DNA from: Antedon mediterranea
Lineage: Eukaryota > Echinodermata > Crinoidea > Comatulida > Antedonidae
Assembly: GCF_964355755.1 (NCBI RefSeq)
Contig: NC_092675.1
Span: forward strand, 16,815,312 to 16,879,311
Reading direction: 5' to 3'
DNA: 64,000 nt
Shown: in pieces, positions 37,560 to 50,500 of the stretch
Numbering within the stretch: position 1 is the first letter of the stretch
Layout: the number at the start of each line of letters is the position of its first letter
The notes under the pieces: model-generated
The model's database searches: none
Told to the model about the DNA's origin: nothing
What the model saw: the letters and a program-made list of their open reading frames with translations, nothing else
Translations under genes and position numbers: made by a program

Positions 37560-37809
37560 TAGGCTTACGTACCTTTCGGCTATTTTCGGCTGGTCTCGGT
37601 TATTTTCGGTTGTTTTTTTTGTGTTTCCGCGGTGAATACACGCATCACACGCGTGGTACATGAATACTAAGTACGGTATGCCCTAGATCTACTATAAAAT
37701 AGTATCATCCATTTATTAATGTTATTTCGATTATAATATTCCGTGTAACCTAACGTGTTTGTTCTTTTTATTAATTTATTCGTCAAGTAGTAGACAGATT
37801 TGAGTTAAA
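37560..37809. promoter_or_regulatory. Upstream region of methyltransferase copy 3, with TTTTCGGTTG repeats
   Basis: Contains TCGGCTATTTTCGGCTGGTC and TCGGTTATTTTCGGTTG, the same decamer-like motif that forms the tandem ends of the element at 41.1-47.2 kb. The promoter of copy 3 presumably lies here. No TATA box was identified. Confidence 0.35.
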
Positions 37810-39358
37810 ATGACTGATTGGACCAAAGAAAAGACAGTAGAATATATTACTATTCAAAAACATTTGCATACAAAGGAAAAACTAGGAGAATATTATGATG
37901 AATGGGCTCCAAATTATGATCAAGTAAGTATGTTCTTATTTAATTTTCTTAGTGTCGGAAGGTATAAAAAGATATATTTGATAGAATCCGTTGCAGTGAG
38001 TGAGATTTACAAATAATCAGTATTCTATATTTTACTTTATATAATCAATTATTTACTCTAGGCGCTACCTTGACTAACTAACTATAGTACATCTTAAATT
38101 TGAACTAAAATTTAAAACATCTTTACTATTTTAGGCAGTGTCATCAATGGGTTATATTGGTCCTTCTATCACTTCCAATTTGCTTCAGAAATATGTTAAC
38201 TCCAAAAACGCGTTAATATTTGATGTTGCATCAGGCACAGGCCTCGTAGGTGAGGTGGTAAGTATACGTTATATATAAATCAGGGGTGGCGTTGGTGGGG
38301 GTCGGTCGGGGATGGTTGGGGGTGGAGGGCTTTGATGAGAGTTATATTATATCTTAGGAAAACTGTCGTCTCAAATATTATTAAAGCAAATAAAATAACC
38401 ACGCGATCTGTCCATGACCAGACCATGGCCCAATAACTTTCCCTGAATATACAGAAAAATTCCATGACGTCATCTCAGGCGTTGCATGAATTGGTGCCTA
38501 GTTAATTTATTATGCACTTAATTTTGATACGCAATCCTACTGTAGTTTTTCAAACTGAAACTGCCAATGATATTTATTACATCACTACGATACCCAACCC
38601 CTCCCCTCTACACCACTGGTTTCATAGTTTGTTCTCGTGTACAATTTCAGCTGGCTAATTGTGGCTACTCTAGCATTGATGCAGTTGATGGCAGTGCAGC
38701 AAGTATAGAAGTAGCTCGTAAAAAGAACATCTATACAAATCTATATGTCCAATGGCTTGGAGGTGACAACAAATTGAATATTAAAAATGGTAAATATCAG
38801 TTCCGATATAAAAACACTCAAATAAAATTTCGACTCGATTACAGTGTTGGATTCGTGTATAATTTTTCTTACATTGCATTTATAAAGCATTTTGCTAAAT
38901 TTATGCCTATTAATATTTAACAGTGTTATCTTAACTAAATATTTCAGACAGATATGATGCTATAGTGTGCGCCGGTGCCTTTGCTTATAATCATCTAAAA
39001 TCAGACGTATTTCCAGAACTTATTCGAGTTACTAAACCAGGTATGAGTTAGTCTTTAAAAGACAACATTATTCGAGTTTTATCAACTTTAATGTGTAAAC
39101 CAATATTATGGAATGATAAAAGAATATAAAAATAATAATTTATTATTTATATTATTATTATACTAAATAGGGGGTTATATTTTGATCACTATGCGAACAC
39201 GGTGGTTGAGGATTGAGGCAACCTTCTCCAATGGAAAATTAGAAGCGGACATGAAAAAACACGAAAAAGAAGGGAAATGGAAATTGGTTGAGAAAAAAGT
39301 TAAGGAGGAAGAAGACAGTGAGCAGAATGTAGTAACATTTGTTCATCAAGTTTGCTAA
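37810..39358 (+). CDS. METTL27-like methyltransferase, array copy 3
   Basis: Five exons, 37810-37923, 38135-38257, 38651-38789, 38948-39040 and 39171-39358, join to an intact 218-residue frame. The N-terminus MTDWTKEKTVEYI leads into KLGEYYDEWAPNYDQ. SAM-binding motif I is IFDVASGTGLVGE (about residues 66-78), followed by IDAVDGS, YDAIVCAGAFAY and TKPGGYILITMRTRW. It is closest to copy 1 in the exon 1 segment (IQK, TKEKLG, WAPNYDQ). From GATGCAGTTGATGGC on, exon 3 matches copies 1 and 2 at all but one base. This is the most compact copy, with no recognised transposon in its introns. AATAAA at 39499 may be the polyadenylation signal. Confidence 0.92.
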
Positions 39359-39509
39359 ATAACATTATGTTTTGTACTTGTCACCTAGTTTTGTTTAGTA
39401 TTATTGTATGCTTTTGAAAATATCATGTACTTGCTTAATAAGTTACAATACAATTTTAAAATCATCATAGTTACTGTAGTAAAATCAAATTGTATAATAA
39501 TAAAATATG

Positions 39510-40690
39510 TCATAAAAACAGTTACCTAATTAATTACAACATTAAAATAATTAGGTAAAGGTAATAGTAACAACAATTACAATTTGACAGATGAATTCAA
39601 TGGTATTCAGTACCGGTATTTATTTTTTATTCATTTTAAAATTGTAGGCCTATTGTAACTGATTAGGCAAGTACGTACTCTTTAGAATTGAATACATTTA
39701 CAAAAGACTAGATCAATTAAACATTTCTATTGCATTTTCTAATGTGGTAACTTTTATATTATTTTAAATATATAGCTTTTTTGTTTTAAAAGAGGCAGTA
39801 ACTAAAACAATTTTTTCCGATCTAATAAAATCATAATCATGAATGAAATGTCTTTTGTTCAACTTCTAAATATATGAATGCTGACAGGAAGCAATAAAAT
39901 AGTGAACATTTTAAATACAAAAAAAAAATCAGCGGCATCCGGTAATAATATAAAATGTTTGGTTTGAAGACTCCAAATATAGCTCTTTCAATTTGATTTA
40001 ACTTTGTTAATATTCTTGTTTTGACATTTGACCCAAACCCCACTTCTACCCTTCCTTTCGCTTCGATAACAATTACTATAACCGTAATGACATCTAGGCC
40101 TACATACTTATTTTATGAATGATTTGGTCAAGGGTTTACACGTGGAGATATATATGACACATGTCAGTAAATCCATATTTGTATAATAGAGATAATTACT
40201 TTGACCTGATTCATTCATTCTTTCAAGTGACCAAATTTTTCCATGACGATTTATACGTGTCAGCTTGACACAAGTCCTTGGCGTGTCAGCTGTAACAGTT
40301 ATGTACACACACGTGCTTTATGTTTCCAGCCAGGACGGGAAATAGACGCATTGTGCGATTTTCAACAATAGGTACGGTACTCACACGATTATTATAGTCA
40401 ATTGTAAGTAGGCCTATGTCTCATTATGCATGTTGAATATGCGAATATATTCTTTCCCATTTTATCTACGCAATTGATTGAATTCTCAGTGTTCTTCATA
40501 ACAAAGAATGCGTTTTAAATTGAACTCGCAACAATTTTACTCCATTTTACTCGTACATATTGTAGGATAGGGAATTAGATTAGGTGTCAGACGACTACGC
40601 AAACTATCTACATTCTAGTCTAGACACTGGCTTTACCGGCGGAATGCAATTAGGCTCTTTCTGAGTTTATTTATTCCAAGTGAGCGTGGC
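39510..40690. other. Intergenic stretch after methyltransferase copy 3
   Basis: AT-rich, no gene or recognised repeat. It ends at the inverted terminus of the 12-kb composite block. Confidence 0.45.
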
Positions 40691-41120
40691 GTTGTTCTAA
40701 AATTTTAGGGACCCCCGTAACAGAGTGCACCCCCGTAACAAAGTGCACCCCCGTAACAGAGTGCACCCCCTATTGAATTACAAATGACGTCACAACCTAA
40801 TTAGCATACTGTATCCGCCCATAATTTTTAGTATCCCCTCTCGCTCGTACGTAATGTCAAGTGACATTTTATATTTAGATGTCTACCGCTCCCGCACAAC
40901 TTATGTAGCCTATAGGTCTTTAGTACAGTAATAATAACAAAAATACTACTGTTCATGTACCTACATTATCCAGAAATGTACCATGCAATGATTGTTTATC
41001 GAGAAAATAACCTAGGCCTCTTACGCGGAAGTCAGATATCTCTGAATCGAAACAGCCGAGCCTGCTGTAGCTGCTTATAGCTGTGATGTGAACTAGGCTG
41101 GCTAGCCGGGTCAGTCTAAT

Positions 41121-41240
41121 TACCGAAAACAACCGAAAACAACCGAAAACAACCGAAAATAACCGAAAACAACCCTAAACAACCGAAAACAAACCGGAAA
41201 CAACCGAAAACAAACCGGAAACAAACCGAAAACAAACTAA
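41121..41240. repeat. Decamer tandem array CCGAAAACAA, left arm
   Basis: About 11 units of 10-11 bp with variants (CCGAAAATAA, CCCTAAACAA, CCGGAAACAA). Confidence 0.9.
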
Positions 41241-42244
41241 AAAAAATCTAATTACCGAAAACAAATTTTTTTTACGTCGCCCTCTATATTAATGATATAT
41301 TGAAGTAGATAGCACTGCGTTACTACACGTGAGCCTTGGTTTGGTTGTCAGGATCTGACGAGTATTCGGCACCAAAATCAGGGTCGGATCCAGGATTTTG
41401 AAATAGGGAGGTGTGGGGGGGGGGGGAGGGGGAGGGGAGCAAAGGTAAAGTTTTCCCCTATGACATGTTCATTTCAAACTGAGAAGCAAAAAGCAAAGCT
41501 AAATACGTCAGAGGTGTTTTTTTGTTTTATAGTAGGCCTATACCCCCACCCCACAAATAATCCACTGAAAATTAATTCAATAGTAATTTATTAAACTTTG
41601 TTATTCGGTGGCCATATAACAGCTAGTAGGCCTACTAAGAGATTTGTAATGCCTGAGATGATCATTGTGGGTGGGTGGGTTTAGTTCTGATCAAATGATA
41701 AGAAGTATTGGAACCATGGTGGGGCCTGTGGCGAAGCTAATTTACTCCCATGACACCCCTAGCTAGATGGCCGGAAATGGGTACTCTCGCGCGTAAAATT
41801 CATGAAAAATGGAACCTCATATCATTTGACGTTATTTTAATGTTGATTCTTGAATTTATTTGTTCACTAAACGAATAACTGTAATTTATTTGAATGCAAA
41901 TAGAGAGAAAATGATGCCTATGTGCTCACGCATGAATTTGTTCAAAGTACTTGTTTCATTAAAAAATCACTTTAAAAGAAAGAGTATAGCTAGCCTTCTG
42001 GTGTAATGCCCAATTCACCACTAGACTTTACAAGTATTGTAATACAAATTAAAGATCATGGAACATGGTATTTGATGTATAACGTTTTTTGGCTGATTTG
42101 GGTCTGAATATGTTGATTTTATTAGTACGTTTTGATAAAATAAATTCTATAAGCGTAAATTATGAATTTTTTATGATTTACATACATCGGAGTTTATATC
42201 TCCGAAGTCGAATTTGGAAGCAGGAAATCCAAGGCGATAAATCG

Positions 42245-42252
42245 TGACGTCA
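42245..42252. promoter_or_regulatory. CRE-like TGACGTCA upstream of left-arm BALD exon
   Basis: Perfect CRE palindrome about 75 bp upstream of the ATG at 42327. The right arm has the same element at 44988-44995, about 53 bp upstream of the ATG at 44935. Confidence 0.5.
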
Positions 42253-42326
42253 TAAGATGAACACACACTGCACTGCTGGTCGCGACGCATCTCTCTATTG
42301 TATACAAACTGTACTGTATCGGCAAG

Positions 42327-42600
42327 ATGTCAACACGTATTGTGTACGATCTCGACAGTTCGGAGTCTGATTTTGAAGAGGAAACTATCCATTATGAATT
42401 CTAAATTGATGAAGATGAAGGAGACGACGTTATGGATACGCAAGAAAGTGTTATTGAATGCAATTAATTCAACCGTAGGCCTATATGAGAGCCCGATCTC
42501 ACCGATTCTGAAGGCGAGGCGGACCAACGCGAAGGCGGCGAAGAACGTCGTGGGGAAATTGACCAGACCAACAATACTGTACATGGTCCTAGGCCTAGGT
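42327..42600 (+). pseudogene. Inverted partial duplicate of the P2X7-BALD-like first exon
   Basis: From ATG at 42327 one frame reads MSTRIVYDLDSSESDFEEET, then stop codons, then EPDLTDSEGEADQREGGEE. It parallels the right-arm exon (MSTRIAYDFDSSSSEELEEE, then RPYMYEPD). Three in-frame stops and loss of the YM residues in the RPYMYEPD motif show it has decayed. No zinc-binding exons follow in this orientation. Confidence 0.65.
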
Positions 42601-43084
42601 TTACATTTTCAATTACGGACCCAAACTTTGGAATGGTTAGTTACAGTCAGTTATACGAATGCATTATTATCGTGTTTTTAAACGCAATAAAAAAATTAGT
42701 AAAACTGAAGTTGTTGTGTCGATTAACTAAATAAAAGGTAGGCCTAGGCCCTCTAGGTAGTACTTCTTTCTAGTATAGTAGAGTAGTAGGCCTAGGTGAT
42801 TAATTCGGTTTTAAAATCAGCAACACAAAGGGCCTAGGCTAGTAGTACTGTGTTGAAAGCCCCAGCATAATAGTTCAGGTGGGGAGTTGTTCTGCCCTCA
42901 TAAAAATGAAGCTTGTGCACAAGCTGACTGCAATAATTTGTAAGTTGCATTGACAGATTGCACTATATATATTCTCTATTGATTTGAACAAAAATTGAAC
43001 CATTTGAAATTTGCTTTAGAAAAGTCAAATTATAAATTATATAATCTTATTGCACTTTTACAAATGATTTTGTTCTTACTTACA

Positions 43085-43264
43085 GTACCGTATTATTATT
43101 TCGCAGCGTATGTGGATGACCTCATCTTGGAGGTAATGAGCATTGTTGAAGGGACAGCAGAAGATGTTGATGCGCCACCCCAACTCTGTTCAGGATTTGA
43201 ACGCCCCGACAAAGAGACCGCTATTGCCAACCACTTCACAAGATTTCCAAATGTGAACAACTAA
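43085..43264 (+). other. Short open stretch of unknown nature
   Basis: Read from an acceptor-like TTTCGCAG near 43103, the frame gives YVDDLILEVMSIVEGTAEDV and ends FTRFPNVNN-stop at 43264. I do not recognise it. It could be a terminal exon of a carried gene or chance. Confidence 0.25.
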
Positions 43265-43652
43265 GGCAAAAATTATGCAGTAAATAAATCAGCAGCCAAA
43301 AGGTCCACTGATCAACTTCAAATAAGAAGTATAATACATACTCCAAGAAATGAAATACATTCCATCATGCTTTTTATTATAAATCATTATTTCGTTTTTT
43401 TAGTGAAAGATTAAAAGCCATTTGTTTATGTGGATACAGCGCCACAATCCAGAGCCAACAGTTTTATAAACAAAATAATCACTTGTGTGCATAATTTTTT
43501 AATAAATTGTGTCAGAGAAATGTATATTTTATTTCTATTTGATCATTTTATTTCTATCAGATACAGTGTACAATACTTTCCTTTATGAAGTACAGTAAAT
43601 AATTGTGTGTGGTTAATTGTAATCTCAATACAAGTTGGTGCTAAATGTTTAC

Positions 43653-44935
43653 TCAATCCAAAAATCCAGCAAACTGGAAATCATCTTCCATACCTGGTGG
43701 TGGGAAGTGGGCTCTTATGCAGGAAACGGCACATGATGGTAAGACTACCCTTAGGTTTCGGCCCAAAAACCCCCAACACCATCTGGCGAGTTGCCGGTAC
43801 GCAATATGTCTCAGACGTTTATGTTTTGAGGCTTCAACAGGTGTGTCATACTGTTGGCGGTAATGCAGCCATGCAATTTCCAACACATGCAAATTCAAAC
43901 AGGCAGCAGTGAATCCAGGATGTTCAGTGATGCATATGTAGGCTTCTCCGTATTGTAAATTGTCTGACCTTCCTCCAGCCTATGATTAATAAATAATAGG
44001 GCCTACTTCCTGGCAACATCGACATTCGCGATACGTGGGTAGCATCTGGCAATGGCCACAATCACACCTGTATTATAAAAACAAAAATATTTTGTAATAA
44101 TAATATTGTAGCGCTCTAGAGCGCTACAATATTCTGAGATGTCACAATTTATAGGGCGCTATATTAAATATTTTTAAAGTTTTAGTGATTATTAATGATT
44201 AATTTAATGTATTGTGTGTGAAATAGGAAAATAAATCTGCATCTTGGCTAGCCTTAGGGGTGGGCCTATCTATCTAGGCCTATTTCAAACAACAAAGTGC
44301 AAAATTGTTGAATAAAATGGTCAGTCTAATACCGTAATGTACATTTTTGCTTTCTACGATTCAATTTAGCCTAATCTTTATTTCGTTAAAAAAATTCAAT
44401 CTAGGCCGTAGGCTTATAGACGATAGCCGACCGTCGCCGGTGAGAGGGCTAGCCGCATGAATTGGAGTAGAGTACAGCAGTAGGGCCTAGCCTCTATCTA
44501 GGCTAGGCCTAACTAAGCCACAATACACACACTGGCATGACGAAAGAATATCGTAGTTATCTACTAGGGAATTGTTAATTATACAATAAAGTTATACATT
44601 AATTTTTAATAAAAGAGATAGTACTACTAACCAATTTAATAACTGGGTTTGAAGTTGAATATTCTCTGCTTGAATTGTAGGTAGGCCTACCTAGGCCTAG
44701 GCCTAGGTGACGGTCACCGTCGCCATCTTCTGATGATGAAGAATCGTCAGAACCACAATCGGGCTCGTACATGTACGGCCGAATTAATTTCATCGACATT
44801 CCATTCAATATTTCGATTGTTAAACAAAATAGTTTCTCCTTCATTCTCCTCAGTTTCGCATTCCACTATCAATGTTTCCTCTTCTAATTCCTCTGACGAA
44901 GAACTGTCAAAATCATACGCAATACGTGTTGACAT
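43653..44935 (-). CDS. P2X7 intracellular (BALD-type) domain gene, probably damaged in exon 1
   Basis: Exon 3 (43979-43653) reads from AGGRSDNLQYGEAYICITEH through ITEHPGF, VLEIAWLHYRQQYDTPVEAS and AYRQLARWCWGFLGRNLRVV to a TGA stop. Exon 2 (44067-44007) encodes CDCGHC, then ECRCC, the cysteines expected to bind zinc. These are hallmarks of the P2X receptor 7 C-terminal ballast domain, found in many invertebrate proteins without a channel. The N-terminal exon from 44935 (MSTRIAYDFDSSSSEELEEE) holds RPYMYEPDCGSDDSSSSEDG about 150 bp on but in a shifted frame, so a frameshift or a different start must be assumed. The exon 1 donor is not located and the exon 2 donor GTAGGC is weak. Function of such proteins is not established. 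Confidence 0.7.
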
Positions 44936-45199
44936 CCTAGTTTGTACAGTACACAACTCAGGCGGGCGAAAAAGTTTCTTCATCTTATGACGTCACTATC
45001 AGAGGTTACCGGAAAATGCCGAAAAAACCCGAATAGTCGTGAACTGAGAGCAGTTGCGCGAAATAGCAGAAAACACTTTAATTATGTCCTGAAAACTTTT
45101 AATTTATTGTCTGTTTAATATCCATCAAGGAGAACAACTATAATACTACTATTTTACATAAACATCAAATACCATGTTCCATGATCTTTAAAATCAAGG

Positions 45200-47000
45200 T
45201 TAGAATAAAAAAAATAAATAAATAAAGTTAATAAAACATTTATTAAATAAGTTAAATTCTTAATTCCAGCAGTGTGCGTTTTAGAGAGGATTCATTTTAA
45301 GTGCCCTTTTGCAGCGACAGCTTAATTTTGATTAAGTTGTTTAACAATTAAACGTAATGTTGTTCCCCCTGATTAATGAGTTAATGAATGTTTTTCTCCG
45401 TTGAAATATATATATATATAATAGTCTGACAAAAATTATGACAGGAAGTGAAAACACAAACATGTTACATTAAAGACCCCTTCCCTGCAATTTTGGACGT
45501 TTTTTGGAAAATAATACATATATATCACTTTAAAAACATTAAACCATGTCATTCCTTGTCTTAAATGTACGTTTTATGGTAAATTATGATAAAAAGTGAG
45601 AAACAATGCACTACCTAAGTAGCTCGCGGCGATCGACCTCTTGTGGACGGTCTTAGGCCTAGCCTAGCTATGCTTAGTTTTGTAGGCCTAGCTGGTAAAC
45701 ATCGATAACGTACGAACATCGTACGCTAGCTATATACCTAGCCTGACGTTGTATAGTTGCTGCATTAATTGTCTTTCTATTTTTGCCAGACTCCGTTGAT
45801 ACAAATTGGGGAAAACCCGGTATTTTCGCTGAAAAGTTAGGAGTCTTCCATTTGTTTTGGCTTCACGATCGATCGAAAAGTGGGCGAATTACAGGTGAAA
45901 AACAAAAATATCAATCCGCGCGCAATGCATTTTGGGATTTATAGCGGGCCGCTATAATTATTAGAATCGATTTATTTTTCACATTTTTAACCGTTTAAAG
46001 ACGAAAAAAGTTATCGCAATAGAACCATATAGTATTATTTTCACATTAAATATAGTTTGTGATCTTAAATTAGATCTAAAAAACGTAGGGAATGGGGCTT
46101 TAACTTGTAAATCTTTATTAACCTTAGGCCTAATCATATTGAGAGAACATGAGAACACAACTCAAGTCTGTAACATCTTTTTAGTACTAAATTTAATTTT
46201 GTTTTCGAGGTACAAACTCGATTAAAGATCAGATGTATTATCAACATCTAGCCATGTTTGTTTAACTACAACAAACTAAATTTAAATAACATAGTGTAGT
46301 AAATAAATAACATTTTTCATGTTTTAAATAATACATGAGAACACAACTGAAAATCTGTAACATAATTCCTAGTGTTAAAGCGAATTTACGATTTGCACCG
46401 AATAGAGGTGTTTTTCACAAACTGTTTTACATATAAACACAATATACACAAATAAACGTCGTAGAAGTGGTGTATTATTGTCATGCGGTACGTACATTTG
46501 AAATCGCTGAAATTATACTATGTATTCGAGAACCATCCCTAGTTGTTAAAATTGTTATAAAATATTTAAAAATATTTTAGAAGTGATTATATCGAATTAC
46601 AGTACTTAAAAATGCTTATATTAAAATGGTTATATATTATGCGTGGTGCGTGCGAGTGTTAGGCTACTATTATGTAGTTTCTTTTATATTATATGTAGGA
46701 ATACTTTAACTTTCCAACTTGTATCTTTAAAACCTTATTTCATGTTTTTTTCTTTATGATAATGTTTTATTTTTCAAAGGGTCTTACGACTACAGAAAAT
46801 TCCTTGTCTCTGTAAGATTCATGTAACATATAATATATTAGATATCTAACATATTGTAGATTCTGTAAGTAAATGCACGGTGTTATCATTGAGTTTGTAC
46901 GATATTGAGTTAAATTTTGTGCACACTTCCATTTCGTATGGTCTCTATCTCCTTGGCTTTGCGCGCGCGGTCTTGTTGGCTTTAGAAACACCTATCAATA
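45200..47000. other. Right arm of inner element, no gene recognised
   Basis: AT-rich sequence between the BALD-like gene's upstream region and the decamer array. No exon-like frame was found. Confidence 0.45.
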
Positions 47001-47098
47001 GAGGGCGACATTTAAAAAATATACTGTAGAAATTTGTTTGGCGTGCGAGGTCAATATAGTAGCTGCATCAAATTTGTTTTCGGTATTTAGATATTGTT

Positions 47099-47203
47099 AT
47101 TTTGTTTTCGGTTTGTTTTCGGTTGTTTTTGGTTGTTTATGGTTGTTTTCAATTGTTTATGGTTGTTTTCGGTTGTTTTCGGTTGTTTTCGGTTGTTTTC
47201 GGT
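47099..47203. repeat. Decamer tandem array TTGTTTTCGG, right arm
   Basis: About 10 units, the inverse of the left array. The minus/plus frame rich in Phe, Gly and Val here is a product of the repeat, not a gene. Confidence 0.9.
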
Positions 47204-47599
47204 AATTAGACTGACCGGGCTAGCCTGGCCAACAGCGACCGATTGTGGAGATACATTTTTAGTAACTCTTTTAAAAGTTGCTAGGACTGGGAAGGTTGGA
47301 ATGATCCACGCCTCCCTACGAAATAGACCAACTTAAGAATATAAAATTGAACAGTTTTCTCACATCCTGTAATACATTATTATACTATAAATCATGAATT
47401 GTGGCTAATTCTTTAGGCCTACGATAGACAATATAAAAAACGCACCGTAAAAACTAATCTGTAACCATGTGAATGACATAATCTAATACACGGCAATTGA
47501 CGAGTTAATATTCCCAATATTGTGACAAATGTCTGTACCCTCGTGACAGGGTACAATTATAACAGTACGGTAATCACTCTAGTAGGCTTAGGTATAACC

Positions 47600-50500
47600 T
47601 CGGTGTCTACAATATTATGTACCCCGTGACAGATTGCACCCCTATACCCCTAATATAACAGTTAATAGGCCTACTATAGTAGGATACAATATTTTACGGA
47701 CTGTCTAGAATATTAGGTACACCCGTGACGCACCATATAACAGTTAATAACTATCTATTAAAGGGGTGCAATATATTATGGGCTGTCTAGAATATTAGGT
47801 ACCCCCGTGACAGATTGCACCCCCTATATTATAACAGTTAATAACTATATATTATAGGGGGTGCAATATATTACGGAATGTCTAGAATATTAGGTACCCC
47901 CGTGACAGATTGCACCCCCGTGACAGATTGCACCCCCTATATTATAACAGTTAATAACTATATATTATAGGGGGTGCAATATATTACGGACTGTCTAGAA
48001 TATTAGGTACCCCCGTGACAGATTGCACCCCCTATATTATAACAGTTAATAACTATATATTATAGGGGGTGCAATATATTACGGACTGTCTAGAATATTA
48101 GGTACCCCCGTGACAGATTGCACCCCCTATATTATAACAGTTAATAACTATATATTATAGGGGGTGCAATATATTACGGACTGTCTAGAATATTAGGTAC
48201 CCCGTGACAGATTGCACCCCCTGTAATATAACAGTTAATAACTATATACTATAGGGGGTACAATATATTACGGGCTGTCTAGAATATTAGGTACCCCCGT
48301 GACAGATTGCACCCCCTATATTATAACAGTTAATAACTATATACTATAGGGGGTGCAATATATTATTACGGACTGTCTAGAATATTAGGTACCCCCATGA
48401 CAGATTACACCCCCTATATTATAACAGTTAATAACTATATATTATAGGGGTGCAATATATTACGGACTGTCTAGAATATTAGGTACCCCCGTGACAGATT
48501 GCATCCCCTATATTATAACAGTTAATAACTATATATTATAGGGGGTGCAATATATTACGGACTGTCTAGAATATTAGGTACCCCCGTGACAGATTGCACC
48601 CCCGTGACAGATTGCACCCCCGTGACAGATTGCACCCCCTGTATTATAACAGTTAATAACTATCTATTATAGGGGTGCAATATATTACGGAATGTCTAGA
48701 ATATTAGGTAACCCGTGACAGATTGCACCCCCTATAATATAACAGTTAATAACTATATACTATAGGGGTGCAATATATTATGGGCTGTCTAGAATATTAG
48801 GTACCCCGTGACAGATTGCACCCCCTATATTATAACAGTTAATAACTATATATTATAGGGGATGCAATATATTATGGGCTGTCTAGAATATTAGGTACCC
48901 CGTGACAGATTGCACCCCCTGTAATATAACAGTTAATAACTATATACTATAGGGGGTGCAATATATTACGGGCTGTCTAGAATATTAGGTAACCCGTGAC
49001 ATATAATATAGGGAGTGCAATCTGTCACGGGGTACCTAATATTCTAGACAGTCCGTAATATATTGCATCCCCTATAGTATATAGTTATTAACTGTTATAA
49101 TATAGGGGGTGCAATCTGTCACGGGGTACCTAATATTCTAGACAGTCCGTAATATATTGCACCCCCTATAGTATATAGTTATTAACTGTTATATTGTAGG
49201 GGTGCAATCTGTCACGGGGGTACCTAATATTCTAGACAGCCCATAATATATTGCACCCCCTATAATATATAGTTATTAACTATTATATTACAGGGGGTGC
49301 AATCTGTCACGGGGTACCTAATATTCTAGACAGCCCATAATATATTGCAACCCCTATAGTATATAGTTATTAACTGTTATAATATAGGGGGTGCAATCTG
49401 TCACGGGGGTACCTCATATTCTAGACAGCCCATAATATATTGCAACCCCTAAAATAGATAGTTATTAACTGTTATAATACAGGGGGTGCAATCTGTCACG
49501 GGGTGCCTAATATTCTAGACAGCCCATAATATATTGCAACCCCTATAGTATATAGTTATTAACTGTTATAATATAGGGGGTGCAATCTGTCACGGGGGTA
49601 TCTAATATTCTAGACAGTCCGTAATATATTGCAACCCCTATAGTATTTAGTTATTAACTGTTATAATATAGGGGGTGCAATAATCTGTTCACGGGGTACC
49701 TAATATTCTAGACAGCCCATAATATATTGCAACCCCTATAGTATATAGTTATTAACTGTTATAATATAGGGGGTGCAATCTGTCACGGGGGTACCTCATA
49801 TTCTAGACAGTCCGTAATATATTGCAACCCCTATAGTATTTAGTTATTAACTGTTATAATATAGGGGGTGCAATAATCTGTTCACGGGGTACCTAATATT
49901 CTAGACAGCCCATAATATATTGCAACCCCTATAGTATATAGTTATTAACTGTTATAATATAGGGGGTGCAATCTGTCACGGGGGTACCTCATATTCTAGA
50001 CAGTCCGTAATATATTGCACCCCCAAAAATAGATAGTTATTAACTGTTATATTACAGGGGGTGCAATCTGTCACGGGGTACCTAATATTCTAGACAGACC
50101 ATAATATATTGCCCCCCCCTATAATATATAGTTATTAACTGTTATAATATAGGGGTGCAATCTGTCACGGGGTACCTAATATTCTAGACAGCCCGTAATA
50201 TATTGCACCCCCTATAATATATAGTTATTAACTGTTATAATACAGAGGGTGCAACCTGTCACGGGGGTACCTAATATTCTAGACAGTCCGTAATATATTG
50301 CACCCCCTATAATATATAGTTATTAACTGTTATATTATAGGGGGTGCAATCTGTCACGGGGGTACCTAATATTCTAGACAGTCCGTAATATATTGCACCC
50401 CCTAGATAGTTATTAACTGTTATATTATAGGGGTGCAATCTGTCACGGGAGTACCTAATATTCTAGATAGTCCGTAATATATTGCACCCCTTATATAGTA

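Larger units (their letters stand above)
41099..47225. mobile_element. Inner inverted-repeat element with (CCGAAAACAA)n ends
   Basis: The left end GGCTAGCCGGGTCAGTC...TTACCGAAAACAACCG is mirrored at 47225. Both ends continue into tandem decamers, CCGAAAACAA (41122-41240) and its complement (47099-47203). Further in, 42045-42075 is mirrored at 45165-45195 (ATGGAACATGGTATTTGATG), and the CRE plus ATG region of 42245-42420 is mirrored at 44995-44850. The arms diverge and have indels. Confidence 0.7.

Noticed and set aside
43607-43912. Two plus-strand frames of 72-101 codons
   Set aside because: They are antisense to the BALD-like exon, which has the recognisable domain.
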